Source: Dehalococcoidia bacterium UBA1332 (GTDB taxonomy: Bacteria; Chloroflexota; Dehalococcoidia; Lucifugimonadales; Lucifugimonadaceae). From it: 7,162 nt of DNA. The notes under the pieces are model-generated. The model saw only the letters and a program-made list of their open reading frames with translations, was not told where the DNA came from and did no database searches. Both the position numbers and the translations under genes were made by a program. Shown here piece by piece: positions 1 through 6,650 of this stretch. The DNA lies in contig DBSW01000197.1 in assembly GCA_002306745.1 (NCBI GenBank), positions 1 to 7,162 of the forward strand, written 5' to 3'. Position 1 is the first letter of the stretch. The number at the start of each line of letters is the position of its first letter.

Positions 1-21
1 CGAATCCTGTCCCCTCCGCCA
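1..21 (+). tRNA. 3' end of a tRNA gene, probably tRNA-Ser (5' part outside the window)
   Basis: The first 21 bases read as the 3' end of a bacterial tRNA. CGAAT fits T-loop positions 56-60, CCTGT the 3' strand of the T stem, and CCCCTCC the 3' strand of a seven-base acceptor stem. G is the discriminator base (position 73), followed by an encoded CCA. The matching 5' acceptor strand would be GGAGGGG, lying outside the window. G73 with a GGAG-type acceptor is typical of bacterial tRNA-Ser, but the anticodon and variable arm are not visible, so the isotype is an inference. Transcription runs rightwards, toward the dehydratase gene. No second copy of this 3' segment was seen elsewhere in the window. 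Confidence 0.8.
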
Positions 22-52
22 TATCTGACTATCCAAAGACAACCATAAGTAA

Positions 53-74
53 TTCACTGGCGCTAACCGGTGGA
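53..74 (+). other. hairpin in the tRNA 3' flank
   Basis: TTCACTGG (53-60) can pair with CCGGTGGA (67-74) around a six-base CGCTAA loop, giving eight pairs of which two are G-T wobbles. It lies about 30 bases after the tRNA CCA end. No run of T follows, so it is not a standard intrinsic terminator. It could be a weak terminator or a processing structure of the tRNA trailer, or chance. Nothing else recognisable was found between 22 and 139. Confidence 0.3.
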
Positions 75-139
75 GATTAAAGGCATAACCGTTCAGGTAA
101 CCACCCTATTCAGTACTTAGTGACTGAAAATACTGCAAA

Positions 140-145
140 TATAAT
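140..145 (+). promoter_or_regulatory. candidate -10 box for the UxuA-like gene
   Basis: TATAAT at 140-145 matches the sigma-70 -10 consensus exactly and would start transcription near position 152, leaving a leader of about 19 bases. That leader still holds the GGAG ribosome binding site at 158-161, nine bases before the ATG. No good -35 box sits at 16-18 bases spacing; the nearest partial match, GTGACT at 120-125, leaves only 14 bases. The call rests on the -10 box and its position before the gene. Confidence 0.45.
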
Positions 146-170
146 CTTAAAAAACCTGGAGTGAACAAAG

Positions 171-1151
171 ATGTTTGTAGGAACTCAGTATCCAATTCAC
201 AGTGATACCGACTATGAGGTGCTTGCACAACTGGGAGTGAACCACATAAACGGTTATCCGCCAGGCAGTCCTGAAAAATGGGACACACGGGTTCTTTCCA
301 AATATCGAGACAAGGTCGAAGGTTACGGTATTAATCTAGACATGGTGGCATTACCGATCGGTACTAAACCAGAGGATGGTCAATCCCCAAACATTACACT
401 TGGCATATCACCGCAACGCGACCGAGAAATAGAAACCTGCCAGAACATCATACGCGCCTGTGGAGAATCAGGCATTCCAGCTGTTAAATACCGGCTGTTC
501 ATCATCGGAATAACTAGAACGTCACCAAGAATCGGAAGAGGAGGTGCACTCAGATCCAGCTTCCAATACGACGAATTAGATCAAAGCGAACCACCCGGAG
601 TATGGGGAAACGTTTCAGCTGATGTTTACTGGGAACGGATCGACTATTTTCTGGAGCGCATTGTCCCTGTGGCCGAAGAATATAACGTCAAACTCGCATG
701 CCATCCACATGACCCGTATACGCCCGATGGCTATCGCGGTGTTAGTCGAGTATTAGGAACAGTCGAAGGAATGAAAAAATTTGTTCAGATGCACGAGAGC
801 CCGATTCACGGGCTGAACTTCTGCCAAGGAACAATATCCGAAATGCTCGATGATCCAGGCAACGAGATATTTCAGGTTATCAAATGGTTCGGTGAACGCG
901 AAAAAATATTTAACGTCCACTTCAGAAATATTTCAGGAGGCAAACTTGCTTTTGAAGAAACATTCCCGGATGAAGGGGATGTAGACATGCTCAGAGCCGC
1001 TCGCGTTTACAAAGATGTCGGCTATAAAGGAATGCTTATGCCAGACCACGCACCGAAAATTTCAGGAGAAAACGCAAATGCCGTAGCGTTCGCATACTGT
1101 TACGGATACATCAGGGCTATATTGCAATCGATAGATGCGCTAATTGATTAA
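171..1151 (+). CDS. UxuA-like (mannonate dehydratase family) metal-dependent TIM-barrel protein
   Basis: A 326-residue protein of the mannonate dehydratase (UxuA) / xylose-isomerase-like TIM-barrel group. UxuA itself dehydrates D-mannonate to 2-keto-3-deoxygluconate in hexuronate breakdown, using Mn2+ or Mg2+. The four expected metal ligands are present in order: His178 in CHPHDP, Cys218 in NFCQG, His250 in VHFRN and Asp292 in MPDH. The stretch GDVDM (269-273) followed by DVGYKG (282-287) is also typical. Differences from classical UxuA are HPHDP for HPDDP, MPDHA for RPDHG, a changed C-terminus after residue 293, and a length below the usual 350-390 residues. The ATG start has a GGAG site nine bases upstream. 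It lies alone between a tRNA and sucC. There is no signal peptide, so it is probably cytoplasmic. The family is firm; mannonate as substrate is uncertain, and another sugar acid or an isomerase role is possible. Confidence 0.85.
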   Translation: MFVGTQYPIHSDTDYEVLAQLGVNHINGYPPGSPEKWDTRVLSKYRDKVEGYGINLDMVALPIGTKPEDGQSPNITLGISPQRDREIETCQNIIRACGESGIPAVKYRLFIIGITRTSPRIGRGGALRSSFQYDELDQSEPPGVWGNVSADVYWERIDYFLERIVPVAEEYNVKLACHPHDPYTPDGYRGVSRVLGTVEGMKKFVQMHESPIHGLNFCQGTISEMLDDPGNEIFQVIKWFGEREKIFNVHFRNISGGKLAFEETFPDEGDVDMLRAARVYKDVGYKGMLMPDHAPKISGENANAVAFAYCYGYIRAILQSIDALID

Positions 1152-1231
1152 ACAAATCATATTAAACGACAAAAGGGATATGGTCTTAATAACTTCATCG
1201 GCCAAGTATTTCATGGACACTCGCCATCACC

Positions 1232-1303
1232 CTCGGTACGATAATTAGTGGACTTAGATTAAATTACCGAGTCGGGAGCAAAAATAATTTTATGCCCTCG
1301 GGT
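1232..1303 (+). promoter_or_regulatory. overlapping inverted repeats in the gap before sucC
   Basis: The 181-base gap 1152-1332 has no gene. CTCGGTA (1232-1238) and TACCGAG (1265-1271) are a perfect seven-base inverted repeat enclosing 26 AT-rich bases. A second hairpin joins TCGGGAGCA (1272-1280) to TGCCCTCGG (1293-1301), with one mismatch and two wobbles around an AT-rich loop. The heptamer CCCTCGG occurs twice as a direct repeat (1231-1236 plus its preceding C, and 1295-1301), so CCGAG at 1267-1271 could pair with either copy. No T-run follows, so terminator function is doubtful. An operator or a structured sucC leader are the alternatives. No convincing -35/-10 pair was found in this gap. 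Confidence 0.35.
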
Positions 1304-1332
1304 CACTACCAGCATAAAGCGAGCAAAGGTTC

Positions 1333-2511
1333 GTGAATATCCACGAGTATCAGGCGAAAGAAATCCTCAACCGGTTTGGAGTACCCACGCCCCGAGCAGA
1401 GGTAGCATCAACGCCCTCAGAAGCGAAACAGATAGCTTCTCAAATTGGAGGCAGAGTTGTTGTTAAGGCACAGGTCCACGCTGGGGGTAGAGGAAAAGTT
1501 GGTGGCGTAAGACTGGTTGATTCACCAGAAGAAGCCAAAAAAGTATCAGCTGAACTTATAGGAACGCGCCTTATCACTAAACAGACTGGTGCTACAGGTG
1601 TTCCGGTAGACAAGGTTATGATCGCAGAGACTTTAGATATCAAGGATGAACTATATCTTTCGATCGTTATAGACGGTGACCTCGGAGCCCCAGTGGTCAT
1701 GGCAAGTACCGAAGGTGGAATGGAAATCGAAGAAGTCGCCGAAGCCACACCCGAGAAAATCTTCCGTATAGCCGGAGATCCACTGATAGGTCTAACTGGA
1801 TACCACGCTCGCGACATCGCGATGGCTCTCGGTGTTCCAAAACAATCACTTAAATCGACCATCAAACTTGTTAGCGACCTGTATCGCGTCTTCATTGAAA
1901 ATGACTGCTCACTCGTTGAGATTAATCCCCTGGTAATTACAGAAGATGATCAGGTAATTGCTCTAGACGCAAAGATTAATCTTGAAGACGACGCCTTATT
2001 CCGGCACCCTAATCTAGCTAAAATGCGTGATCATAATCAACAAGATCCGCTTGAACAGCGGGCTGATGAAGCCGATCTTGCTTACGTCAAACTCGATGGC
2101 GGACGGGTTGGCTGCATGGTCAATGGGGCAGGTCTTGCGATGGCAACTATGGACATTACCAAGTCAGCTGGTGCAGACCCAGCTAACTTCCTAGACATTG
2201 GTGGATCAGCAGATCAGAAACGGATAGAAGAAGCGTTCAAGATCATTGTAGATGATGAAGATGTAGAAATAATCCTTGTCAACCTATTTGCGGGAATTGC
2301 GCGTTCAGACGTGGTTGCCCAAGGAATTGTTGCGGCGGCGAAAGAAACCAAAACAACGGTGCCAATGGTCGTTGCTATGCGTGGAACTAACGCTGAAGAG
2401 GGTCTCGAGATTCTCTCAAATTCAGGGCTTGATATCACTGGAGCTCCTGATCTTGCCGGAGCAGCAGTGGTTTTGCAACAGAAATTACTGGAACTTGGAG
2501 GCTCCGACTAA
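1333..2511 (+). CDS. sucC: succinyl-CoA synthetase beta subunit (ADP-forming)
   Basis: A 392-residue beta subunit of succinate-CoA ligase, which with SucD interconverts succinyl-CoA, ADP and phosphate with succinate, CoA and ATP in the TCA cycle (cytoplasm). The N-terminus MNIHEYQAKEIL is the family start and fixes the GTG at 1333, preceded by AAAGG only three bases upstream. The ATP-grasp domain (about 1-235) has KAQVHAGGRGKVGGV near residues 45-59 and EINPL (196-200) with Asn198 and ALDAK with Asp212, which correspond to the Mg-nucleotide ligands. The C-terminal CoA-ligase domain holds NGAGLAMATMD (264-274), DIGG (288-291) and NLFAGIARSD (317-326). Length agrees with the 388 residues of the E. 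coli protein, and no key residue is missing. ADP rather than GDP specificity is assumed from the bacterial family. It is the first gene of an evident sucCD operon. Confidence 0.97.
   Translation: MNIHEYQAKEILNRFGVPTPRAEVASTPSEAKQIASQIGGRVVVKAQVHAGGRGKVGGVRLVDSPEEAKKVSAELIGTRLITKQTGATGVPVDKVMIAETLDIKDELYLSIVIDGDLGAPVVMASTEGGMEIEEVAEATPEKIFRIAGDPLIGLTGYHARDIAMALGVPKQSLKSTIKLVSDLYRVFIENDCSLVEINPLVITEDDQVIALDAKINLEDDALFRHPNLAKMRDHNQQDPLEQRADEADLAYVKLDGGRVGCMVNGAGLAMATMDITKSAGADPANFLDIGGSADQKRIEEAFKIIVDDEDVEIILVNLFAGIARSDVVAQGIVAAAKETKTTVPMVVAMRGTNAEEGLEILSNSGLDITGAPDLAGAAVVLQQKLLELGGSD
2497..2501 (+). promoter_or_regulatory. Shine-Dalgarno site for sucD inside the end of sucC
   Basis: GGAGG at 2497-2501 lies nine bases before the sucD ATG and within the last codons of sucC. 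With the TAATG stop-start overlap it indicates translational coupling, which would help keep the two subunits at equal amounts. It also supports the start chosen for sucD. Confidence 0.75.
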
Positions 2512-3383
2512 TGGCAATTCTAGTTGGCGAAAACACTCGACTCCTCGTTCAAGGGCTAGGACGAGATGGGAGTTTTCAAGCGAGCCGAACTCGTAGGTAC
2601 GGCACAAATATGGTTGCTGCAGTACACCCTGGGCGAGATAACCTGAAATTCGAAGATGAAGTCCCATACTTTTCTACGGTGGCGAAAGCAGTCGAACAAA
2701 CTGGAGCAAACACTGGTGTGATATTTGTGCCTGCACCATTTGCGATGGATGCAATCATTGAGCAAGTTGACGCTGGAATAGAACTTGTTGTATGTATAAC
2801 CGAAGGAGTACCAGTTCTTGACATGGTCAAAGTCATGGCTTATATCAAGGACAAACCAACCAGACTTATAGGATCCAACTGTCCAGGTGTTCTCAGTCCA
2901 GCCTCCAAAGCTAAAGTAGGAATAGTCCCAGGCAATATAGTCCGACCGGGAAATGTCGGTGTCGTATCTCGATCTGGGACGCTGACATACGAAGCTATAG
3001 CCCAACTTGTACAGCACGATATGGGCCAATCAACATGTGTTGGAATCGGTGGAGATCCTGTCCATGGTACGACTTTCACAGACGTATTAGAACTATTCCA
3101 ATCCGACGATGAAACTGAAGCAATTGTATTAATTGGCGAAATTGGTGGAATTCGCGAACAACTCGCTGCCGAATACATAAAAGACCATGTGACAAAGCCT
3201 GTAGTAGCTGCGATAGCTGGTTCTTCAGCTCCTCCCGGTAAGCGGATGGGCCATGCGGGCGCAATCATCACAGGTAAAGCCGCACTCGCATCTGAAAAAA
3301 ATAAAGCTCTTGAAGCTGCTGGAGTTCACGTGGTTGACTCACCCGCTCTTATCGGTGCAAAAATGCAAGAAGTTCTTCACTAG
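2511..3383 (+). CDS. sucD: succinyl-CoA synthetase alpha subunit, with shortened CoA-binding loop
   Basis: A 290-residue alpha subunit (E. coli SucD is 289) that binds CoA and carries the phosphohistidine. The active-site histidine is His248 in GKRMGHAGAI (243-252). Other signatures are TEGVP (97-101), NCPGV (123-127), SRSGTLTYEA (153-162), GIGGDP (178-183) and GEIGG (209-213) with Glu210. The ATG overlaps the sucC stop by one base and the first residues MAILVGENTR fit the family, so the start is secure. The odd part is the N-terminal Rossmann loop: QGLGRDGSF at 14-22 where SucD normally has a QGxTGxxGxF pattern, so one residue is missing. The next segment SRTRRYGT replaces the usual HSEQAIAYGT-like stretch, and the GKGG after the first strands reads GRDN (41-44). 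The rest is conserved, so I expect an active enzyme with a variant CoA pocket, perhaps typical of its clade. Confidence 0.95.
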   Translation: MAILVGENTRLLVQGLGRDGSFQASRTRRYGTNMVAAVHPGRDNLKFEDEVPYFSTVAKAVEQTGANTGVIFVPAPFAMDAIIEQVDAGIELVVCITEGVPVLDMVKVMAYIKDKPTRLIGSNCPGVLSPASKAKVGIVPGNIVRPGNVGVVSRSGTLTYEAIAQLVQHDMGQSTCVGIGGDPVHGTTFTDVLELFQSDDETEAIVLIGEIGGIREQLAAEYIKDHVTKPVVAAIAGSSAPPGKRMGHAGAIITGKAALASEKNKALEAAGVHVVDSPALIGAKMQEVLH

Positions 3384-3399
3384 CCTGAATCTCTTAAAA

Positions 3400-4257
3400 A
3401 TGACCGTCTTACAACGCTACGTCCACACCGGACAAATAGCCCTTAACGTAGCCGCGTGGGACGAGCCGTTTTATGACGCACCAAAGATGGTTTTGGTGCA
3501 TGGCTATGGATCTAACTGGCACACATGGGGCAGAGTTACCGATAAGCTATCGAATCATTTCCACTTATTCGCATTGGATCTTCGAGCGATGGGAAGGAGT
3601 GGTCGATACGGAAAAGGCTCTGGAAGGCAAGTTTGGGCCAGTGATGTTGCAGATACACTACCACTACTCACTGACAAGCCTGTCTACCTAGTCGGACATT
3701 CTCTAGGAGGATGGGTAGCTGCGGCTGTAGCTGCTCAGAATCCGAAACTTGTTTACAAGACTATCCTTGTTGAACCATATTCTGGAGCAAACTCAGAGGT
3801 ACAGAAACAAGCAAACAAGCGGACTCTAGAACAACGACATCAAAGAGCTCAACAGATTCGAAAAGCCCGTACTCCTGAAGATCTAGTACCAGCTGTGATT
3901 GATCAATATGAAGGTGCGTCCGAAGAAAGTATTAAACGCATTGCGATGATGTGGTTTCAGATGGACCCTGTGATTGAGGAACTATCAATAAGCCGAACAG
4001 AGGAAACTGAAACTTTTAACACAATGTTCTCTTCCATCAACTGCCCTACCTTAATTATCGTTGGCAACGTTGAAAAAGGTGGCATCCTATCCTTGACAGA
4101 GGCAAAACGAGTTAAAAATCTAATTCCCAACAGTTACCTATTATCTTGGCCGAAAGTAGGTCACTCTCCACATATAGCCCGCAACCACGACTTTATTCGG
4201 GCAGCAAAAAAATTTAGTTACGAATCAATCGATATCTTTAATCGCATTACGAAATAG
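3400..4257 (+). CDS. alpha/beta hydrolase (first of two), atypical active-site residues
   Basis: A 285-residue alpha/beta-hydrolase-fold protein without signal peptide. The oxyanion-hole segment is VHGYGSNW (33-40), the nucleophile Ser101 lies in VGHSLGG (98-104), and the base is His255 in KVGHSP (252-257). The acid would be Glu225 in GNVEKGG (222-228), where its neighbour and most family members have Asp. The conserved DLRGHGxS segment reads DLRAMGRSGR (60-69), losing the second Gly and His. The reading frame is open upstream to 3253 inside sucD, but homology begins near the ATG at 3400, which I chose; this leaves 16 bases after the sucD stop, so co-transcription with sucCD is likely. No Shine-Dalgarno site is visible. 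The substrate is unknown; ester, C-C bond or lactone hydrolysis are all possible in this fold. Confidence 0.85.
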   Translation: MTVLQRYVHTGQIALNVAAWDEPFYDAPKMVLVHGYGSNWHTWGRVTDKLSNHFHLFALDLRAMGRSGRYGKGSGRQVWASDVADTLPLLTDKPVYLVGHSLGGWVAAAVAAQNPKLVYKTILVEPYSGANSEVQKQANKRTLEQRHQRAQQIRKARTPEDLVPAVIDQYEGASEESIKRIAMMWFQMDPVIEELSISRTEETETFNTMFSSINCPTLIIVGNVEKGGILSLTEAKRVKNLIPNSYLLSWPKVGHSPHIARNHDFIRAAKKFSYESIDIFNRITK

Positions 4258-4287
4258 AGATAATCTCAACAAATAAAAATATTCGAT

Positions 4288-4317
4288 AATGAAATCGTTC
4301 AAACATTTACGATCATT
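4288..4317 (+). other. imperfect inverted repeat between the two hydrolase genes
   Basis: In the AT-rich 84-base gap between the hydrolase genes, AATGAAATCGT (4288-4298) is nearly the reverse complement of ACGATCATT (4309-4317), with two extra A bases in the left arm and a 10-base loop. There is no GC-rich stem or T tract, so it is a weak terminator candidate at best. GATAAT at 4285-4290 resembles a -10 box but has no -35 partner. Confidence 0.2.
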
Positions 4318-4341
4318 AACATCACAAGCTAAATAAAAATC

Positions 4342-5160
4342 ATGGTCAAGTACAGCCAAAGAAAATTTATTGCCAGTACGATCAAAGTAAATTATGTAGA
4401 AGGACCTGATAATGGTCCGCCGGTACTTTTGATCCACGGAATCGGTGGATTCTGGGAGAATTGGTCTTCAGTAATTGATGAACTTGCAAGCAACTGGCAT
4501 GTTTACGCAATCGATCTACGCGGTCACGGTGATTCAGGACGCACACCTGGCGAATATAGATTCATCGACTATCCGATCGAAATTATCGAATTCCTAAAGA
4601 AAATAGTAACCAAGCCAGCTTTTCTTATAGGGCATTCACTCGGCGCCGTTGCTGCAGCTGGAGTGTGTGCAGTGACGCCCAATCTGGTTATCGCTGCAGT
4701 ACTCGAAGACCCACCTCTGTATGTCGAACAGACCGACAAGTTCAAGTCATTACTAGAACTTCGCAAACAAAACCTCAGTGTCGAGAAGAACATAATCGAA
4801 TTAAGAAAAATTTATGAAACCGCATCCAACAAGATCATAGAACGTAGAGCTATAGCGATATACAAAGTCGATCCAGAAGTTTGGATTCCAACACTAGAAG
4901 GAGGAATAGCAGAACTTTGGGATCCCGACGCTGTGCTTTCTGAGATAACAACTCCAACGCTTTTATTACAGGCGAATCCTGATAAGGGATCGGTTTTAAG
5001 TGATTCACAAACCGATCAGGCAATCAATCTATTAGGAAATGGAAGACTCGTTAAATGGGAAGATGTAGGGCATGGAATGCATGACGCTCAACCAGATCGA
5101 TTCATCCAGCTAGTAAACGCCTACTGTAATCAAATCCTCAAAAAGCAAGCCAAAAATTAA
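4342..5160 (+). CDS. alpha/beta hydrolase (second of two), canonical triad
   Basis: A 272-residue alpha/beta-hydrolase-fold protein, cytoplasmic by absence of a signal peptide. It carries the textbook motifs: oxyanion loop IHGIGGFWENW (31-41), DLRGHGDSGR (58-67), nucleophile Ser99 in GHSLGA (97-102), acid Asp214 in ANPDKG (211-216) and base His244 in DVGHGMH (241-247). A helical cap region lies roughly between residues 125 and 200. It resembles the preceding gene along its length, including the shared KPxxLxGHSLG core and the N-x-[DE]-K-G acid loop, so the two are probably duplicated or related paralogs. The ATG at 4342 lacks a Shine-Dalgarno site; the homology begins shortly after it. It lies 84 bases after the first hydrolase and faces pgpA tail to tail with 21 bases between. 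The substrate cannot be told from sequence. Confidence 0.88.
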   Translation: MVKYSQRKFIASTIKVNYVEGPDNGPPVLLIHGIGGFWENWSSVIDELASNWHVYAIDLRGHGDSGRTPGEYRFIDYPIEIIEFLKKIVTKPAFLIGHSLGAVAAAGVCAVTPNLVIAAVLEDPPLYVEQTDKFKSLLELRKQNLSVEKNIIELRKIYETASNKIIERRAIAIYKVDPEVWIPTLEGGIAELWDPDAVLSEITTPTLLLQANPDKGSVLSDSQTDQAINLLGNGRLVKWEDVGHGMHDAQPDRFIQLVNAYCNQILKKQAKN

Positions 5161-5181
5161 TACAAGTAATTTCCGTTATAA

Positions 5182-5655
5182 CTAAACAAAAAATACCAAC
5201 CGAATGGAATTCAAAATCACAGCGCCAACTATTCCTGCAAAAACGTCGTCGAACATAATCCCCCAACCCCCTGGCCACATCTCAACCTTACGTATTCCGA
5301 ATGGCTTAGCTATATCCAAGATCCGGAACGTTAGAAATCCTAAAATCATCCAATACCATGTCACAGGCAGAAAAAGAACCGTTATCCATAGCCCAACCCA
5401 TTCATCAATAACTGCGCGCTTGGGATCATGGTCATCTTCAGTATTAATACGACCTGTCGCCCAAATTCCAGAACTTGTAGCAAGAGCAATTAATATAACG
5501 AACCAAATCGAATCTCCGGTGCCGTTAAATGCCAACGAATCGATAAGCCAGTAACTAACTAAAGCTGCAAACGTACCAACAGTTGCAGGTGCTGCATACG
5601 GCCATCTTCCGGAGCCGAACCCAGTAGCAATAGTTTCTGCAATAAATAACGTCAT
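5182..5655 (-). CDS. pgpA: phosphatidylglycerophosphatase A
   Basis: A 157-residue integral membrane phosphatase that removes phosphate from phosphatidylglycerophosphate to give phosphatidylglycerol. Family motifs occur in order: GFGSGRWPYAAPATVGT (12-28), HDPKRAVIDEWVG (76-88), FRILDIAKPFGIRKVE (110-125), PGGWGIMFDD (128-137) and AGI (140-142). The acidic residues Asp77, Asp84, Glu85, Asp136 and Asp137 are present, as expected for this Mg-dependent enzyme. About four hydrophobic segments (near 23-43, 50-66, 88-106 and 138-157) fit a small membrane protein. The length is close to the usual 150-170 residues. The ATG at 5655 places the GSG motif at the expected distance from the N-terminus, though no Shine-Dalgarno site is seen. 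It lies 115 bases downstream of the Hyi-like gene on the same strand; a shared transcript is possible but not shown. Confidence 0.93.
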   Translation of the reverse strand: MTLFIAETIATGFGSGRWPYAAPATVGTFAALVSYWLIDSLAFNGTGDSIWFVILIALATSSGIWATGRINTEDDHDPKRAVIDEWVGLWITVLFLPVTWYWMILGFLTFRILDIAKPFGIRKVEMWPGGWGIMFDDVFAGIVGAVILNSIRLVFFV

Positions 5656-5770
5656 AAAATGTCTATGCTTAATCTGTGCGAAGACCTAAGTCATCACCAT
5701 AAAAGTTAGTAATTCGTTGATCGTCCACTAGCTAAACCCCAGCCCTAATTAAAAGTAGATCGGCAAAATT

Positions 5771-6544
5771 CTAAAGCCATGCCTTTGCCCATCCTAGTGT
5801 ATGAGCAGTATCACCACTTGGACCGTATTCACAACCGACCCACCCGTCATACCCTATCTCATCAAGCCAACCGAGAATGTGATCATAATTAATCTCACCG
5901 GTTCCTGGTTCGTGTCGTCCAGGGTTGTCTGCAATCTGAATATGACCAATAGATGACAAGTATTTTTGAACTGTTAAAGACAATTCACCTTCCATAATTT
6001 GCATGTGATAGAAGTCGTATAGCAGGCGCAGATTCGTATGGTTCGCCTGATTAATTACCTCAATACCACGTTCAGACGTACTGATGAAAAATCCTGGTTG
6101 ATCCCTCGTATTGATAGGTTCAACAAGAGCAATCACTCCAACCTTTGAAAATTCTTCAGCGGCATACCGAACGTTGTAAATAAATGTATCTTCAGCTTCT
6201 TCAGGATCTAGATCTCCGATTTGACCACATCCGATATTTACTCCAATACAACCCAGGGCTGATGCATAGTCAACTGCTTGAGCTGTTCGCTCTGCATATA
6301 GATCTTTACGATCTGATCGCAATGCGATGTTGTTTATCCCTGTATCAGGGTCACTTACCGGAGAATTGATAATGACGTGCTTTAAATTATTTGTATTCAG
6401 CTTTTCAACTATACGATCGATTTTGAGTGAGTAAGGTGCCTGAAGCTCAACTCCCTTAAACCCAGCACGCGCTGCAGCATCGTAGCGATCAAGCAGTTCG
6501 TACTCATTGAACATCCATTGTAGATTAGCTTCCAGCTTAGGCAT
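5771..6544 (-). CDS. hydroxypyruvate isomerase family TIM-barrel enzyme (Hyi/OtnI type)
   Basis: A 257-residue sugar isomerase of the Hyi family, almost the same length as E. coli Hyi. Hyi interconverts hydroxypyruvate and tartronate semialdehyde; the close relative OtnI (YgbM) isomerises 2-oxo-tetronates. The start PKLEANLQWMFNEY aligns with the family start and supports the ATG at 6544. Metal and catalytic residues expected from the family are present: Glu142 in VEPIN, Asp177 in LYDFYHMQ, Gln203 in HIQIAD and Glu239 in GCEY. The signature NPGRHEPGTGEINYD (207-221) is intact. No signal peptide is present. Neither glyoxylate carboligase, tartronate semialdehyde reductase nor OtnC/OtnK partners are in the window, so Hyi and OtnI activity cannot be separated. 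It sits 106 bases downstream of a partial paralog on the same strand. Confidence 0.9.
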   Translation of the reverse strand: MPKLEANLQWMFNEYELLDRYDAAARAGFKGVELQAPYSLKIDRIVEKLNTNNLKHVIINSPVSDPDTGINNIALRSDRKDLYAERTAQAVDYASALGCIGVNIGCGQIGDLDPEEAEDTFIYNVRYAAEEFSKVGVIALVEPINTRDQPGFFISTSERGIEVINQANHTNLRLLYDFYHMQIMEGELSLTVQKYLSSIGHIQIADNPGRHEPGTGEINYDHILGWLDEIGYDGWVGCEYGPSGDTAHTLGWAKAWL

Positions 6545-6650
6545 CCTGGTTTCTAGTCCTCGAATAGCACCCTAAACAATATGCCGGGTGGTTAATATCT
6601 GGAGCACACCAAAAAATAAACTATCAGAACGAAATAGTCACTTATATGCT

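Noticed and set aside
22..139. A second tRNA or small RNA gene after the tRNA end
   Set aside because: No T-loop, acceptor or CCA pattern and only one weak hairpin were found.
1440..3271. Long open frames on the minus strand opposite sucC and sucD
   Set aside because: They mirror strongly conserved coding sequence on the plus strand, show no known motif and are rich in residues expected from antisense reading; they are shadows.
3253..3399. Upstream extension of the first hydrolase to an ATG at 3253, overlapping sucD
   Set aside because: The added residues coincide with the conserved C-terminal coding sequence of sucD in another frame and show no hydrolase similarity; the ATG at 3400 begins just before the recognisable fold.
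5204..5554. 116-codon plus-strand open frame opposite pgpA
   Set aside because: The minus strand carries all PgpA motifs in order; the plus-strand frame has no recognisable domain.
5656..5770. Terminator or small RNA in the gap between pgpA and the isomerase gene
   Set aside because: I saw no GC-rich stem followed by a T tract on either strand and no other structure worth calling.
6545..6650. Separate promoter for the full-length isomerase in the gap between the paralogs
   Set aside because: TTGGTG-like and TATTAA-like hexamers are present on the minus strand but not at workable spacing, so no promoter is called.
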